From positions 1-18,941 of the forward strand of contig UQCM01000052.1 in assembly GCA_900539525.1 (NCBI GenBank): 18,941 bases of DNA, read 5' to 3'. Of this stretch, positions 1 to 7,930 are shown in pieces. How positions within the stretch are numbered: position 1 is the first letter of the stretch; every line of letters begins with the position of its first letter. A program made the position numbers and the translations under genes. The notes below the pieces were generated by a model, which was not told the DNA's origin, did no database searches, and saw nothing but the letters and a program-made list of their open reading frames with translations. The stretch comes from an uncultured Blautia sp. GTDB lineage: Bacteria; Bacillota; Clostridia; Lachnospirales; Lachnospiraceae.

Positions 1-85
1 ATTGACGGGGCTAATGTTTCACTTATTTTGGGACATTTTCAAAAATGCTTGACACGAAAAGGAAAAAGGAAAAATCTGCCGCCCA

Positions 86-973
86 TCACATGCGCAGTCT
101 GTGCCCTTCTCTTTCATAGAAGTAAACCTGATCAGAAAGCACTTCCTCGCTCTGCACCTGGGTCCTGTTTATTTCCCATACCATGCTCTTTAGTTCCTCT
201 GTCGACGTGCCTGCCGCTGCCGGGATGATGATGCACTCATGAATGCTGCTTGGAAGGACATAGAAATCATCGTCAAGCTCTCTTCCGATCGCAGAAAGGA
301 TCGTATCATACAGCATATTTACCGCACCGAACCGTTTTTCCTTATTTGATAACACATACATCGGAAATGCCTCATGATCACCGGAATGCAGATCCGGTTC
401 CTGATATTCTTCCTCAAGCAGCTTCTGGATCCCCTGAAATTCATAGGGAAAAAGTCTGAGCGTATTTCTTCTGGCTGTCTCACAAATCTGCCTTAAGGTA
501 ACTTTCCACATATCCAGATGACTGTTATGAATCAGGATCGTACCGCCACAGAGCATCTCATCCTCCAGAGCATAATAAAACACCAGGGCCAGATCCAGGC
601 ATCGGATGTGTGGTATCTTATGCAGAAGTTTCCGATTTCTCTCGTAATTGACCAGCTTACAGACAATCCTCGGCTCTACATTCTCATATTTTGTATAGAA
701 CTCATAATCGATTCCTGCAGTTCGCCTGCTCCTGTCATAGATGCGCAGAATTCCGTCAACGATTTCTGTCAGTGATCTGCCCTCCCTGTAATCCCTGTAA
801 AAATCCTCCAGGTAGATCAGAGGCGAAATCTTCTGTCCATCCTCAAGGACAGCAAGCCCCTGCAGCTCTACGCCGTTATTTCTGGTGATCCGGCGGTGTT
901 CCACCCGCACCTCATTTCCCAGTTTCTCTTTCACATTTTCCTGCACCCGGCAGATAAATTCTTCGTAACTCAA
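86..973 (-). CDS. DUF5688 family protein
   Basis: This is a protein of about 295 residues resembling DUF5688, a family of unknown function common in Lachnospiraceae. It opens with a YEEFI helix, followed by an NNGVELQGL segment typical of the family start, and is soluble, with no signal peptide or membrane segment. The reading frame extends to an ATG at 1009. I prefer the TTG at 973 because AAAGGAAGGG sits at normal spacing before it and the family-like sequence begins there. The ATG would add twelve residues that include the translated ribosome binding site. The gene reads leftward, away from the ttcA-like gene, and shares a roughly 400-bp intergenic region with it. Function is unknown; the family assignment rests on remembered motifs. 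Confidence 0.75.
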   Translation of the reverse strand: MSYEEFICRVQENVKEKLGNEVRVEHRRITRNNGVELQGLAVLEDGQKISPLIYLEDFYRDYREGRSLTEIVDGILRIYDRSRRTAGIDYEFYTKYENVEPRIVCKLVNYERNRKLLHKIPHIRCLDLALVFYYALEDEMLCGGTILIHNSHLDMWKVTLRQICETARRNTLRLFPYEFQGIQKLLEEEYQEPDLHSGDHEAFPMYVLSNKEKRFGAVNMLYDTILSAIGRELDDDFYVLPSSIHECIIIPAAAGTSTEELKSMVWEINRTQVQSEEVLSDQVYFYEREGHRLRM

Positions 974-1119
974 ATGTACCCTTCCTTTCTGTTGTACGAA
1001 ATTCCGCATGGCAATCTAGTACACTGGCCTTTCACGGTTCTCTGCAGTTTTCATTTACTTTGGAAATCCGGTGCGAACGCACCATGAACTCAGAAGTGAA
1101 ACTCTTAATGACTGTTTCT

Positions 1120-1167
1120 ATCACTTATACTATCACATTTTTTCTATGATAGCAAGTGATATTTTTT
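1120..1167 (+). terminator. Imperfect hairpin followed by a T run
   Basis: ATCACTT and CTATCA pair with TGATAG and AAGTGAT around an A/T-rich loop, with a small asymmetric internal loop, and ATTTTTT follows. It has the form of a plus-strand intrinsic terminator, but no plus-strand gene lies upstream. It may instead belong to the leader or promoter region of the divergent minus-strand gene, or be a relic. Confidence 0.3.
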
Positions 1168-1184
1168 GTCGTACGAATTTTTTA

Positions 1185-1213
1185 TTGACTTTTATTCCTA
1201 TCAAAGTTATTGT
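1185..1213 (+). promoter_or_regulatory. Candidate promoter for the ttcA-like gene
   Basis: TTGACT is followed after 17 bp by TATTGT. The promoter is bracketed by a perfect 8-bp inverted repeat, ATTGACTT (1184-1191) and AAGTCAAT (1220-1227), so a repressor could bind across it. It would leave a leader of about 180 nt before the ttcA-like start. The -10 matches consensus at only four of six positions. Confidence 0.4.
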
Positions 1214-1327
1214 ATTTGTAAGTCAATAGACAGAAGTCACTTGCAAAAAACGAAACTGTCCAGAGTTCATTCGTAAAAACACCTCGAACGAACTGACGTG
1301 AGAATAGTAACTTACAAAAAACTTATT

Positions 1328-1387
1328 ATTTACAGGATGCCAGGGTCAAAAGGTCAAATACTATTGACCCCAACATCATTTACAGGA
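1328..1387. repeat. Short palindromic element flanked by 10-bp direct repeats
   Basis: The 40 bp at 1338-1377 are flanked by identical ATTTACAGGA copies at 1328-1337 and 1378-1387. The segment holds a tandem GGTCAA and a palindrome, GGTCAA (1352-1357) with TTGACC (1364-1369). Its right part, TTGACCCCAACATCAT, recurs exactly at 12148-12162 in a second palindromic element. The right-hand direct repeat supplies the AGGAG of the ttcA-like ribosome binding site. The layout looks like insertion with target duplication, or slippage, beside the translation start. Confidence 0.6.
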
Positions 1388-1399
1388 GTTTATATTAAA

Positions 1400-2134
1400 A
1401 TGAAATTACAACAATTACTCAGCTACACACGAAAAGCTGTCGATGAATATCAGATGATCCAGGAAGGTGACAAAATCGCTGTGGGGATTTCCGGCGGTAA
1501 AGACAGTCTGACCATGCTCTATGCACTGCATGGACTGCAGCGCTTCTATCCAAATCATTTTGAGCTTCAGGCGATTACTGTCAGCCTGGGATATGATGGT
1601 TTTGATATTTCTCCCGTTCGGGCTCTCTGCGAAGAGATGAATATTCCCTATGCTGTCGTGGATTCGGAAATCGCACGCATTATTTTTGATGAACGCAAGG
1701 AGGAGAATCCCTGTTCTCTCTGTGCCAAGATGCGAAAGGGAGCCTTTAACCAGGAAGCGAAAAGACTCGGCTGCAACAAGGTCGCCTATGCCCACCACAA
1801 GGATGATGTCATTGAGACCATGCTGCTCTCCCTGATCTTCGAGGGACGTTTTCATTCTTTCTCACCTCGCACCTATCTTGACCGGATGGACCTGACCGTC
1901 ATCCGCCCCATGATGTTCGTGGATGAGGCAGATGTGATCGGATTTAAGAACAAATATCATCTTCCTGTTGTCAAAAATCCCTGCCCTGCCGATGGTTATA
2001 CCAAAAGGCAGTACGCCAAGGAGCTTCTGCGGCAGCTGAACCTGGAAAACCCCGGTGTGAAGGAGCGCATGTTCTCGGCAATCCTGAACGGAAATCTTGC
2101 CGGATGGCCTGCGCGTATCCCGCATACCCGTTAA
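1400..2134 (+). CDS. TtcA-like tRNA 2-thiocytidine biosynthesis protein
   Basis: This is a 244-residue cytoplasmic PP-loop ATPase of the TtcA/TilS superfamily. The loop SGGKDS is at residues 31-36. Two cysteines (CSLC, 105 and 108) and a third in NPCP (195) match the three cysteines that hold the iron-sulfur cluster in TtcA, and HHKDD follows at about 132. Known TtcA proteins thiolate cytidine 32 of certain tRNAs; the exact tRNA target here is inferred. The open frame begins at 1298, but the ATG at 1400 has AGGAG eight bases upstream and matches the family N-terminus. The longer reading would translate the inserted repeat at 1338-1377. At 244 residues it is short for TtcA (E. coli about 310), as is usual for Gram-positive relatives. 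Confidence 0.85.
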   Translation: MKLQQLLSYTRKAVDEYQMIQEGDKIAVGISGGKDSLTMLYALHGLQRFYPNHFELQAITVSLGYDGFDISPVRALCEEMNIPYAVVDSEIARIIFDERKEENPCSLCAKMRKGAFNQEAKRLGCNKVAYAHHKDDVIETMLLSLIFEGRFHSFSPRTYLDRMDLTVIRPMMFVDEADVIGFKNKYHLPVVKNPCPADGYTKRQYAKELLRQLNLENPGVKERMFSAILNGNLAGWPARIPHTR

Positions 2135-2157
2135 GACAGCTGGCCGCTTAATAAATC

Positions 2158-2229
2158 TATCGGGCGAGAGTCCTGCATGATAATCTTTTATTTTTTTTTT
2201 AGATTCTGTATATAGGATTCTCTCCGATA
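2158..2229. repeat. Long imperfect inverted repeat with a T10 run
   Basis: The arms 2158-2174 and 2214-2229 pair almost throughout (TATCGG with CCGATA, GAGAGTCCT with AGGATTCTC). An inner AATCT/AGATT pair encloses a run of ten T at 2191-2200. It begins 23 bp after the ttcA-like stop. The T run is in the loop rather than after the stem, so it does not look like a standard terminator. Confidence 0.4.
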
Positions 2230-2266
2230 CTGTGTTATCCTTAATCTGAACGCAGCCCGCTTATCC

Positions 2267-2281
2267 AGTGTACAGTACACT
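2267..2281. promoter_or_regulatory. 15-bp palindrome, possible operator
   Basis: AGTGTACAGTACACT is a perfect 7+1+7 palindrome upstream of the flavodoxin gene. Size and symmetry suit a dimeric repressor. No regulator is assigned and no clear -10/-35 pair overlaps it. Confidence 0.3.
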
Positions 2282-2347
2282 CGTATGATTCACCCTAAAT
2301 AGCACTATGTTTCGCTGGTCTGTTTTTCCGATAGTACAGTTGTAAAA

Positions 2348-2412
2348 GCCTCAGCGGAGCCGTCTGCGGCATGCGTTCACGCCGTCATGGATGCCAAAAG
2401 TGCATCTGAGGC
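2348..2412. other. Structured leader before the flavodoxin gene
   Basis: GCCTCAG (2348-2354) pairs with CTGAGGC (2406-2412), and inside it GGCAT (2368-2372) pairs with ATGCC (2391-2395). The folded segment overlaps the first in-frame ATG (2387), which has no ribosome binding site. This favours a translation start downstream of the structure. It could be a regulatory leader; it matches no riboswitch I recognise. Confidence 0.35.
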
Positions 2413-2446
2413 CAATACAGGAAATACAGAACAGGATGTGATCAGA

Positions 2447-2968
2447 TTGAAAACACAGGTATTGTATGTCAGCGGGACGGGTAATACAGAACGGATCGCA
2501 GAAGCAATCTATCGGGAGATCCCGGGTGCCTCTAAGGATATCTTAAAGCTTGATTCCTGCTTTGAAAAATACTCTGCCGACACTTATTTTGTCGGCTTCT
2601 GGGCGAACCGCGGATCCGCAAGTGTAGAGATTCTGGAATTTCTTTCCGATCTCCACAAAAAAAATATTGCTCTTTTCTGCACCTGCGGCATGGGATGGAA
2701 TACAGAGTATTACAAAAAAATCGAAAAAAACGTGTCAGCTTTTATCCCTGATGATAACCGGTATCTGGGAGCCTTTTTCTGTCAGGGAAAAATGCCTATC
2801 CGTGTAAGAAGAAAATATGAACAGATGGAAACCCCGGAGAATCACGAAAGGGTGGAGCTGCTGCTTCGTAACTTTGACAAAGCACTGCTCCACCCTGACA
2901 GAAATGACTTAGACCATGCACGTGCGTTTGTCCGTGCTGTCTATGATCAAATGAATGCTGAAAGGTGA
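2447..2968 (+). CDS. Flavodoxin-family protein resembling BilS
   Basis: This is a short flavodoxin of about 173 residues. The FMN phosphate loop SGTGNTERIAEA is near the N-terminus, and an FWANRGSAS segment and a LFCTCG strand occupy the positions seen in the Flavodoxin_4/BilS group. BilS accompanies the bilirubin reductase BilR in gut bacteria. No BilR-like reductase lies in this window, so a role in bilirubin reduction is not shown; electron transfer through FMN is the safe inference. The frame is open from an ATG at 2387, but that codon lacks a ribosome binding site and sits in a hairpin. TTG 2447 has AGGA ten bases upstream and gives the family-like N-terminus; GTG 2438 is an alternative. 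The stop codon lies in the hairpin shared with the convergent PHP gene. Confidence 0.7.
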   Translation: MKTQVLYVSGTGNTERIAEAIYREIPGASKDILKLDSCFEKYSADTYFVGFWANRGSASVEILEFLSDLHKKNIALFCTCGMGWNTEYYKKIEKNVSAFIPDDNRYLGAFFCQGKMPIRVRRKYEQMETPENHERVELLLRNFDKALLHPDRNDLDHARAFVRAVYDQMNAER

Positions 2969-2992
2969 TATCATTCTTCTGATATCACCTTT
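2961..2992. terminator. Bidirectional hairpin covering both convergent stop codons
   Basis: A perfect 13-bp stem (AAAGGTGATATCA with its complement) has a 6-nt loop. The TGA of the plus-strand flavodoxin gene (2966-2968) and the TGA of the minus-strand PHP gene (2985-2987) fall in opposite arms. Only about three T follow on either strand, so termination efficiency is uncertain. Confidence 0.6.
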
Positions 2993-3818
2993 CAGGCGGC
3001 ATCTGCGTCCCGGGCGGTTGCTGTGAGCCATCCACCCTTGCAATCTCCAGATAATTCGCCTTCACATGACGCTTATGCATCCGAAACAATCCGGCTGTTT
3101 TATTATAAAGCCAGAAAGAATAAACCAGAAGCTGGCTGACGCCGCCGATCTTTTCTTTCGTTGTACCGTGATAATACTCTCCGCCCGCCTTCATGGGGGC
3201 TTTCTTTTTTACTGCTGCGATCAGGTCTGACTCACAGGTGATCGGATCAGCGAACTCTGTATAGGCTGTTCCCACACAATTCTCCCTGTGGGAATCGCTT
3301 CCACCAAAGCCCGGCAGGAAGTATTCCATCGCCAGTTCCTTTGCGGCCCGGTTTCTTTCAGGAGATTCACAGGAATTAAAGGTCTCAATGAAGTCAAACT
3401 TTCTCATCAGAGGATCTTTAAATCTTTTAAATACCCTGGTACCGCCAAAGCTCATATACTTTTCCCCGCATGGGTGAGCCGGTCCCACAATTCCACCATA
3501 AGCATGCACCACTGTAATCAGTAAAGACACCGGCATTCCGCGCACTTCCAGGATTCTGGGCTTTACCCCTTCCGGCATAACGACGATCATATGCCCTGCA
3601 TTACTGGTGTCATACTCGATTCCCTTTAAAACAACAAAATCTTCTCCATCCCGGTCCTTAACTTCATTTTTCCAGAATCGGTATCCGTTATAGGAATTAT
3701 GATCTGTCACCAGCATTCCCTGAAAGCCCTTTTCCTTCAATATACGGATATAGTCTTCGATTCCTACTCTTCCGTCTATCGAGCCTTCTCTGGTATGACA
3801 ATGCATATCAAACTTCAT
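2985..3818 (-). CDS. PHP-domain metal-dependent phosphoesterase
   Basis: A 277-residue protein of the PHP superfamily, related to TrpH/YciV-type phosphoesterases. The metal-ligand motifs appear in order: HCH near residue 6, TDHN near residue 38, a conserved Glu in GIEYD, AGHMIVV, GPAHP, and GSDSH toward the C-terminus. These proteins hydrolyse phosphoesters such as nucleoside phosphates, using two or three metals; the substrate here is unknown. There is no signal peptide. GGAAGAGGGT precedes the ATG. A proline-rich tail (QQPPGTQMPP) lies past the catalytic core. The gene sits 74 bp downstream of the SseB-family gene in the same orientation, so the two may be cotranscribed. It converges on the flavodoxin gene, with stop codons 16 bp apart. 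Confidence 0.85.
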   Translation of the reverse strand: MKFDMHCHTREGSIDGRVGIEDYIRILKEKGFQGMLVTDHNSYNGYRFWKNEVKDRDGEDFVVLKGIEYDTSNAGHMIVVMPEGVKPRILEVRGMPVSLLITVVHAYGGIVGPAHPCGEKYMSFGGTRVFKRFKDPLMRKFDFIETFNSCESPERNRAAKELAMEYFLPGFGGSDSHRENCVGTAYTEFADPITCESDLIAAVKKKAPMKAGGEYYHGTTKEKIGGVSQLLVYSFWLYNKTAGLFRMHKRHVKANYLEIARVDGSQQPPGTQMPPER

Positions 3819-3892
3819 ATACCCTCTTCCTTTCGATCCTTTCCCGGCATCCGCCGTTTTTCATGTGGAAGCCTTTCATATCATAATAATAG

Positions 3893-4636
3893 TTATTTCA
3901 ACTGTTCTTTCATCATCACCACATGTACGCCAAGAGGATTGATGATAATACCCTTTGCCTGTTCCACCACTGCTTCCTGCAGCTTATCAAAAGGCACAAC
4001 TGCACCCCGGAATTTCTCATGACCCGCAAATTTGTTGAACTCATACATATCGGTAAACACCGGCTGGAACATGGCCTCGTCTTTCAACTTCATCAGAGGC
4101 ACCTTTTTATCTTCCTGAACCGGAACGATATAGTTTCCTCGGCGCATGTTTACTGTCAGCTCCTCTTCCATCTCCTGCATTTCTCTGGTCGGCTGCACAC
4201 CCGGCTCTCTCCGCAGCAGCTGCATCAGATACATGGCTGTGAGCTGGAACTGCGGATTATCCACACGGATCTGTCCTTCCTGCATCTTACTATAATCCGG
4301 AGGTGTCACCAGTTCTTCTAAAAGAATCTCTGTCTGCCCCTCTCCTTTATCGATGATCATGGCATTCACACCCAGAAAATACAGGCTTGAATAAAAATTC
4401 AGAAAATGATCCTTCTCAACCTTTAAAATCTGCACCGGTGTCTTATCTTTCTGGTATTCCTCCAGTGCCTTTCTTGCATCCTCTTCCTTCCGGAAAATAA
4501 AAATCTGGTCATTATAGGTATCTTCATCACAATGAACAAAGGGAAGTCTCGTACATCTCGAAAAAAGCACGAAAATCTCCTCTAAATTTCTCAACTGCTG
4601 AAGCATAAATCGTTTTTTGCCATCAATCTGTGTCAT
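3893..4636 (-). CDS. SseB family protein
   Basis: A 247-residue soluble protein with the two-part layout of SseB proteins. An N-terminal domain of about 110 residues contains the EEDARKALEEYQ helix and a LGVNAMIIDKGEG strand. A C-terminal domain contains VPLMKLKDEAMFQPVFTDM and ends in GIIINPLGVHVVM, a phrase characteristic of the family. The linker is charged. Enterobacterial SseB enhances serine sensitivity; in Firmicutes the role is unknown. The ATG is preceded by AGGAAGGGA at good spacing. It lies upstream of the PHP gene in the same orientation, with a 74-bp gap and no obvious terminator between them. Confidence 0.8.
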   Translation of the reverse strand: MTQIDGKKRFMLQQLRNLEEIFVLFSRCTRLPFVHCDEDTYNDQIFIFRKEEDARKALEEYQKDKTPVQILKVEKDHFLNFYSSLYFLGVNAMIIDKGEGQTEILLEELVTPPDYSKMQEGQIRVDNPQFQLTAMYLMQLLRREPGVQPTREMQEMEEELTVNMRRGNYIVPVQEDKKVPLMKLKDEAMFQPVFTDMYEFNKFAGHEKFRGAVVPFDKLQEAVVEQAKGIIINPLGVHVVMMKEQLK

Positions 4637-4842
4637 TTGCTATTCCCTTCCTGTATATATTATGTACTCTGTAACTGAAAAAAATCCCGACAGCTGTCCC
4701 ATTCTTTCCATTTTACAACTCTCCGGGATCGCAGCAGGCCATCTGCACAACAGACAGATGTCTGACCTTCCATTCAGAATCGCTATGATTTATCATAACA
4801 CACTTTATAACAAAAACCCAGTTTTATTTTAGAATAACGAAT

Positions 4843-4867
4843 AGTTTTACCCGTATCCGGTAAAACT
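4843..4867. promoter_or_regulatory. Inverted repeat before the YitT gene
   Basis: Perfect 9-bp arms, AGTTTTACC and GGTAAAACT, are separated by 7 bp and lie 28 bp before the start codon, just ahead of the GAGGAGA ribosome binding site. This could be a repressor site or a leader hairpin affecting translation. No T run follows, so it is not a terminator. Confidence 0.4.
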
Positions 4868-4895
4868 GTAACTAAATGACAAAGAGGAGAGATCT

Positions 4896-5771
4896 ATGCA
4901 AACATTTCTTTCGAATCGAACAGGTCTGAAGATTTTCTTTATGGAAATTCTGGGAAGCTTTCTGATTGCCATCGGTATTTACAATTTTGCGCTCCAGGCA
5001 GCCTTTCCCATGACAGGATTCTCCGGGATCGCCATCCTTGTGCATCGTCTGTCCGGTATGCCGGTTGGTACGATCACGATCCTGCTGAATATTCCCGTAG
5101 CTCTGTACTGCTTCCGCCTGCTCGGCAGGGTATTCTTCCTTCGTTCCATCCGGTGCATGATCCTTTCTTCACTGATGATGGACTTTATAGCTCCCATGCT
5201 CCCTGTCTATGGCGGAAGCCGTCTGCTGGCAGCACTCTGCACGGGAGTGATCGCAGGTCTTGGATATTCTCTGATTTTTATGCAAGGCTCCTCTACAGGC
5301 GGAATGGACTTTATTACCATGTCCATAAAAGCATACAAACCACATATCCCGCTTGGAAGGATCGTCTTTATGTCGGATGCCGTCATCATCTTTATCGGCG
5401 GACTGGTCTTCTGGGATATCGATGGCATCATCTATGGACTGATCGTGACCTATCTGTTTTCTCTTGTGATGGATACCATCCTGTACGGCATGAATGCCGG
5501 TAAACTGGCTCTGATCATCACTTCCAGGGCAGATCTGATCTCAGCAGCCATCGAAAAATGCTGCAAAAGGGGATCTACCATCGTGAATGCACAGGGCGGC
5601 TACCGGAAAGAGGAACGCTTTCTGGTCATATGCGCCTGTAGTAAAAAGCAGATGTACCCCCTGCAGCAGGCTGTCCGCCATGCAGACCCGGAATGCTTCC
5701 TGATCATCCTTGAGTCCAGTGAAGTACACGGAGAAGGCTTCTATCCGCTGATGCTGGGTGAGAAGTCCTGA
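4896..5771 (+). CDS. YitT family membrane protein (DUF161/DUF2179)
   Basis: A 291-residue integral membrane protein of the YitT family. About five or six hydrophobic segments fill the first 200 residues, including ILGSFLIAIGIYNFAL and the family signatures PMTGFSGIAIL and GSSTGGMDFI. A cytoplasmic DUF2179 domain follows (ALIITSRADLISAAIEKCC, RGSTIVNAQGGY, and HADPECFLIILESSEVHGEGF at the end). Transport or sensing roles are suspected for the family but not established. GAGGAGA lies a few bases before the ATG, behind a 9-bp inverted repeat. The last 31 bp overlap the 3' end of the convergent HPt gene, which leaves no room for a separate terminator. Confidence 0.85.
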   Translation: MQTFLSNRTGLKIFFMEILGSFLIAIGIYNFALQAAFPMTGFSGIAILVHRLSGMPVGTITILLNIPVALYCFRLLGRVFFLRSIRCMILSSLMMDFIAPMLPVYGGSRLLAALCTGVIAGLGYSLIFMQGSSTGGMDFITMSIKAYKPHIPLGRIVFMSDAVIIFIGGLVFWDIDGIIYGLIVTYLFSLVMDTILYGMNAGKLALIITSRADLISAAIEKCCKRGSTIVNAQGGYRKEERFLVICACSKKQMYPLQQAVRHADPECFLIILESSEVHGEGFYPLMLGEKS

Positions 5772-6115
5772 AATGCACGAATAGCCGCAACCGTATGCTC
5801 GTAATCTTCCTTTACCTTTTCTATCAGTACAGAAGCCTGCTCCATCTCGCCTGCACGAAGTGCCTCTGTCAGCTGATGATCTGATTCATAAAGCCTTGTA
5901 AATGCCAGATTCTGGCAGATTCCCTTAATGGTATGCGCTGCACGAAAAGCGGTCTCTCTGTCTCCTGACTCCATGGAGTCCCAAAGCTGCTCATAGCTTT
6001 TGTCATCCAGAAACTTCAGCACGAATTTCTGAACCAGTCTTTCGCTGCAAAGCCGTCCCAGTACCTCATCATAGTCTCCACCAATCGTCTCATAACACTC
6101 TCTTAAATTCATCAT
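5741..6115 (-). CDS. HPt domain phosphotransfer protein
   Basis: A protein of about 124 residues that is a single histidine phosphotransfer (HPt) helical bundle. The phosphorylated residue should be His61 in AAHTIKGICQNL, preceded by the usual helix with DRETAFRA. HPt proteins pass phosphate between receiver domains of hybrid kinases and response regulators. A tandem ATG-ATG start with AAGGAGG six bases upstream fixes the N-terminus; the open frame extends further, to 6157, without support. Its first 26 bp overlap the end of the HD-GYP fragment, so the two are translationally linked in the remnant signalling operon. It is the only complete gene of that operon. Its 3' end overlaps the convergent YitT gene by 31 bp. 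Confidence 0.8.
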   Translation of the reverse strand: MMNLRECYETIGGDYDEVLGRLCSERLVQKFVLKFLDDKSYEQLWDSMESGDRETAFRAAHTIKGICQNLAFTRLYESDHQLTEALRAGEMEQASVLIEKVKEDYEHTVAAIRAFQDFSPSISG

Positions 6116-7310
6116 TTTTTTCCTCCTTGTAATACTCTGACGGTATCGGCACATCACTCACCTGATTGATCATTTCCAGTGCATACGGATATCCGTCAAC
6201 CTCCAGATATACTGCCGTAATATAATACATTTCATCGTCCAGAACCTCATACTTTGCCTGTCTGCACTTTGTAGAAAGCACACGCTCCGAGATACAGTTG
6301 CTGCACGCTTCTCCTTTCTTCCACACCGAATAGCAACATCCCTGAACCGGTATGATATTTCCTTTTCTATCTACCGAAAAAACTGTTCGGCTGGATGCAT
6401 CTACCAGCCGCATCCTGTCATGCATTCCATCCAACTGCCTGATCAGCGCCCACAGTTCCTGTCCTGTCATCTCATATTTCCCACGCATCCTGCCCGGGGC
6501 ATCTGCTATATTCTCCTCTTCGGCATGTCTTTCTTCCTTTCTCTGTATATCCGTAATCTTCCCGATAAATCCTGCATACCCGGTATGGTCTGCCGAAACC
6601 CATATTGCCTGACAGTTGAAGCAGCACATCCGTTCCTCCCCGTCTACCCGAATCCGACCCGTAAGATGGAAATACGGCTGTTCGGCAATCGTCCGCCTCG
6701 CACTCTGGTCCATCCTCTCCAGCAGAACCCGCAGCGGGCTATTTTGAGGAATCATATTGAACGGTTCAAAAATCGTCTCCGGCACTCCAAGCTTTGCGGC
6801 TCCCTCCTTTGCGAACATCAGTGCCGGTGGTATCGTCTGATATACCAGAACAATCTCCGGTACTTCCGCCGCGTAAAACTCTGACTTTTTCTTTTCAATT
6901 TCCAGCTGACGCAGCATCCGGCTGGACTCCGACAGTTCCTCATGAGACCGCATCTGAGAAGCAACATGGCTGATGCTCCTTTCTTTGTTATGGACACAGG
7001 CATCCACGGATATCTCTTTCTTCAATTCATCCTGTATATCCAGAAAGCATTCGAGCAGCAGAGGATTAAACTGTCCGCATTCTCCGTCCACGATCATCCG
7101 GACGGCTTTTTTATGTAGATAGCCGGGTTTATAGCATCTTTCACTCGTTAATGCGTCATATACATCCGCCAGCGCGACGATCTGTGCAGATATCGGGATA
7201 CTGTCTCCGGCAAGTCCATCCGGGTACCCCTTTCCATCGTACCTCTCGTGATGCCAGCGGCATATCTCATATGCAGTCGTTACCAGCGGTTCCTCCTTAT
7301 AAAGCGACAT
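6090..7310 (-). pseudogene. 3' fragment of an HD-GYP/PAS response regulator
   Basis: An open frame of 406 codons that begins inside an HD-GYP domain. It keeps the second half, HHERYDGKGYPDGL at residues 20-33 and ALADVYDALTSERCY at 47-60, but lacks the N-terminal half with the catalytic HD pair. A PAS-like region follows (residues about 150-270). Next is a second sensory region with the Cys cluster CCYSVWKKGEACSNC, a pattern common behind PAS domains in clostridial signalling proteins. The apparent start (MSLYKEEP) lies mid-domain with no ribosome binding site. The preceding ORF supplies the receiver and the first HD-GYP helix in another frame. Together they look like one cyclic-di-GMP phosphodiesterase gene broken by an internal deletion and frameshift near 7310-7330. 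Confidence 0.75.
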
Positions 7311-7893
7311 ACGCTTCAGAATATCTGTCTGTCTTCTGTACCAGCCTGCGCAGCAGCATTTCTGTCATTGCATTGATATGCAGAACATGCAGCCTGCTTT
7401 CGCCATTTCGAAATTCCACGATATGGCTCAGGATCGAGATCATCACGTTGCTTGTCTTTTCTTTCTGATAAATCTGCTCTGCCACAGCTCCGGCCAGACG
7501 GCGCTGCTTCTCATATACGACAATCGTATTGGCTACACGCCGCTTGATGATCGCAGCATCAAAAGGTCTGGAAATAAATTCAGTGGCACCAAGTTCGTAT
7601 GCACGCTTTATAAAAAAAGGATCTGTTTCTGAAGAAATCATGATCACAGGAACAGCCTCGATCCAGTGATATTGATTCATATACTTCAGAACTTCAAACC
7701 CGTCCGCTTCAGGCATCATCATATCCAGCAGAACAAGAGAAATCTCATATACGCTTTTTTGCAGTATGGTCACAGCCTTCAGGCCGTTCTCCGCCTCTAT
7801 GATGTTGTATTTATCCTTCAGTATCTCTGCCAGGATCTGGCGATTAAGTTCTGAATCATCTACGATCAGCACATTATAATCATGTGTTTCCAA
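7297..7893 (-). pseudogene. 5' fragment of the same gene: receiver domain plus start of HD-GYP
   Basis: This fragment encodes a CheY-like receiver. The acidic pair DD is in VLIVDDSELNRQ, the phosphorylated Asp in VLLDMMMPEADG, and SRPFD stands where most receivers have Lys-Pro. Then comes the first HD-GYP helix (ILSHIVEFRNGESRLHVLHI) and LVQKTDRY, after which the frame runs into a stop within twelve residues. Related intact proteins continue for roughly 40 residues with an HDIGK-type motif before rejoining the next fragment. The frame is open to 7965, but the TTG at 7893 is preceded by GGGAGG and starts just before the receiver fold. The receiver itself is complete and might still be made as a stand-alone protein. 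Confidence 0.7.
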
Positions 7894-7930
7894 CCTGTCT
7901 GCAGCCTCCCTCTGTATTACACTTTGCCGC

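Noticed and set aside
1..85. Possible gene or element at the left edge
   Set aside because: These 85 bp show no frame with a start or domain; only the downstream flank of the DUF5688 gene is visible.
1415..1855. Minus-strand ORF of 146 codons
   Set aside because: It is antisense to the ttcA-like gene, with no recognisable domain.
4617..4832. Plus-strand ORF in the gap before the YitT gene
   Set aside because: It starts inside the SseB gene, has no ribosome binding site and shows no domain; the gap is better read as regulatory.
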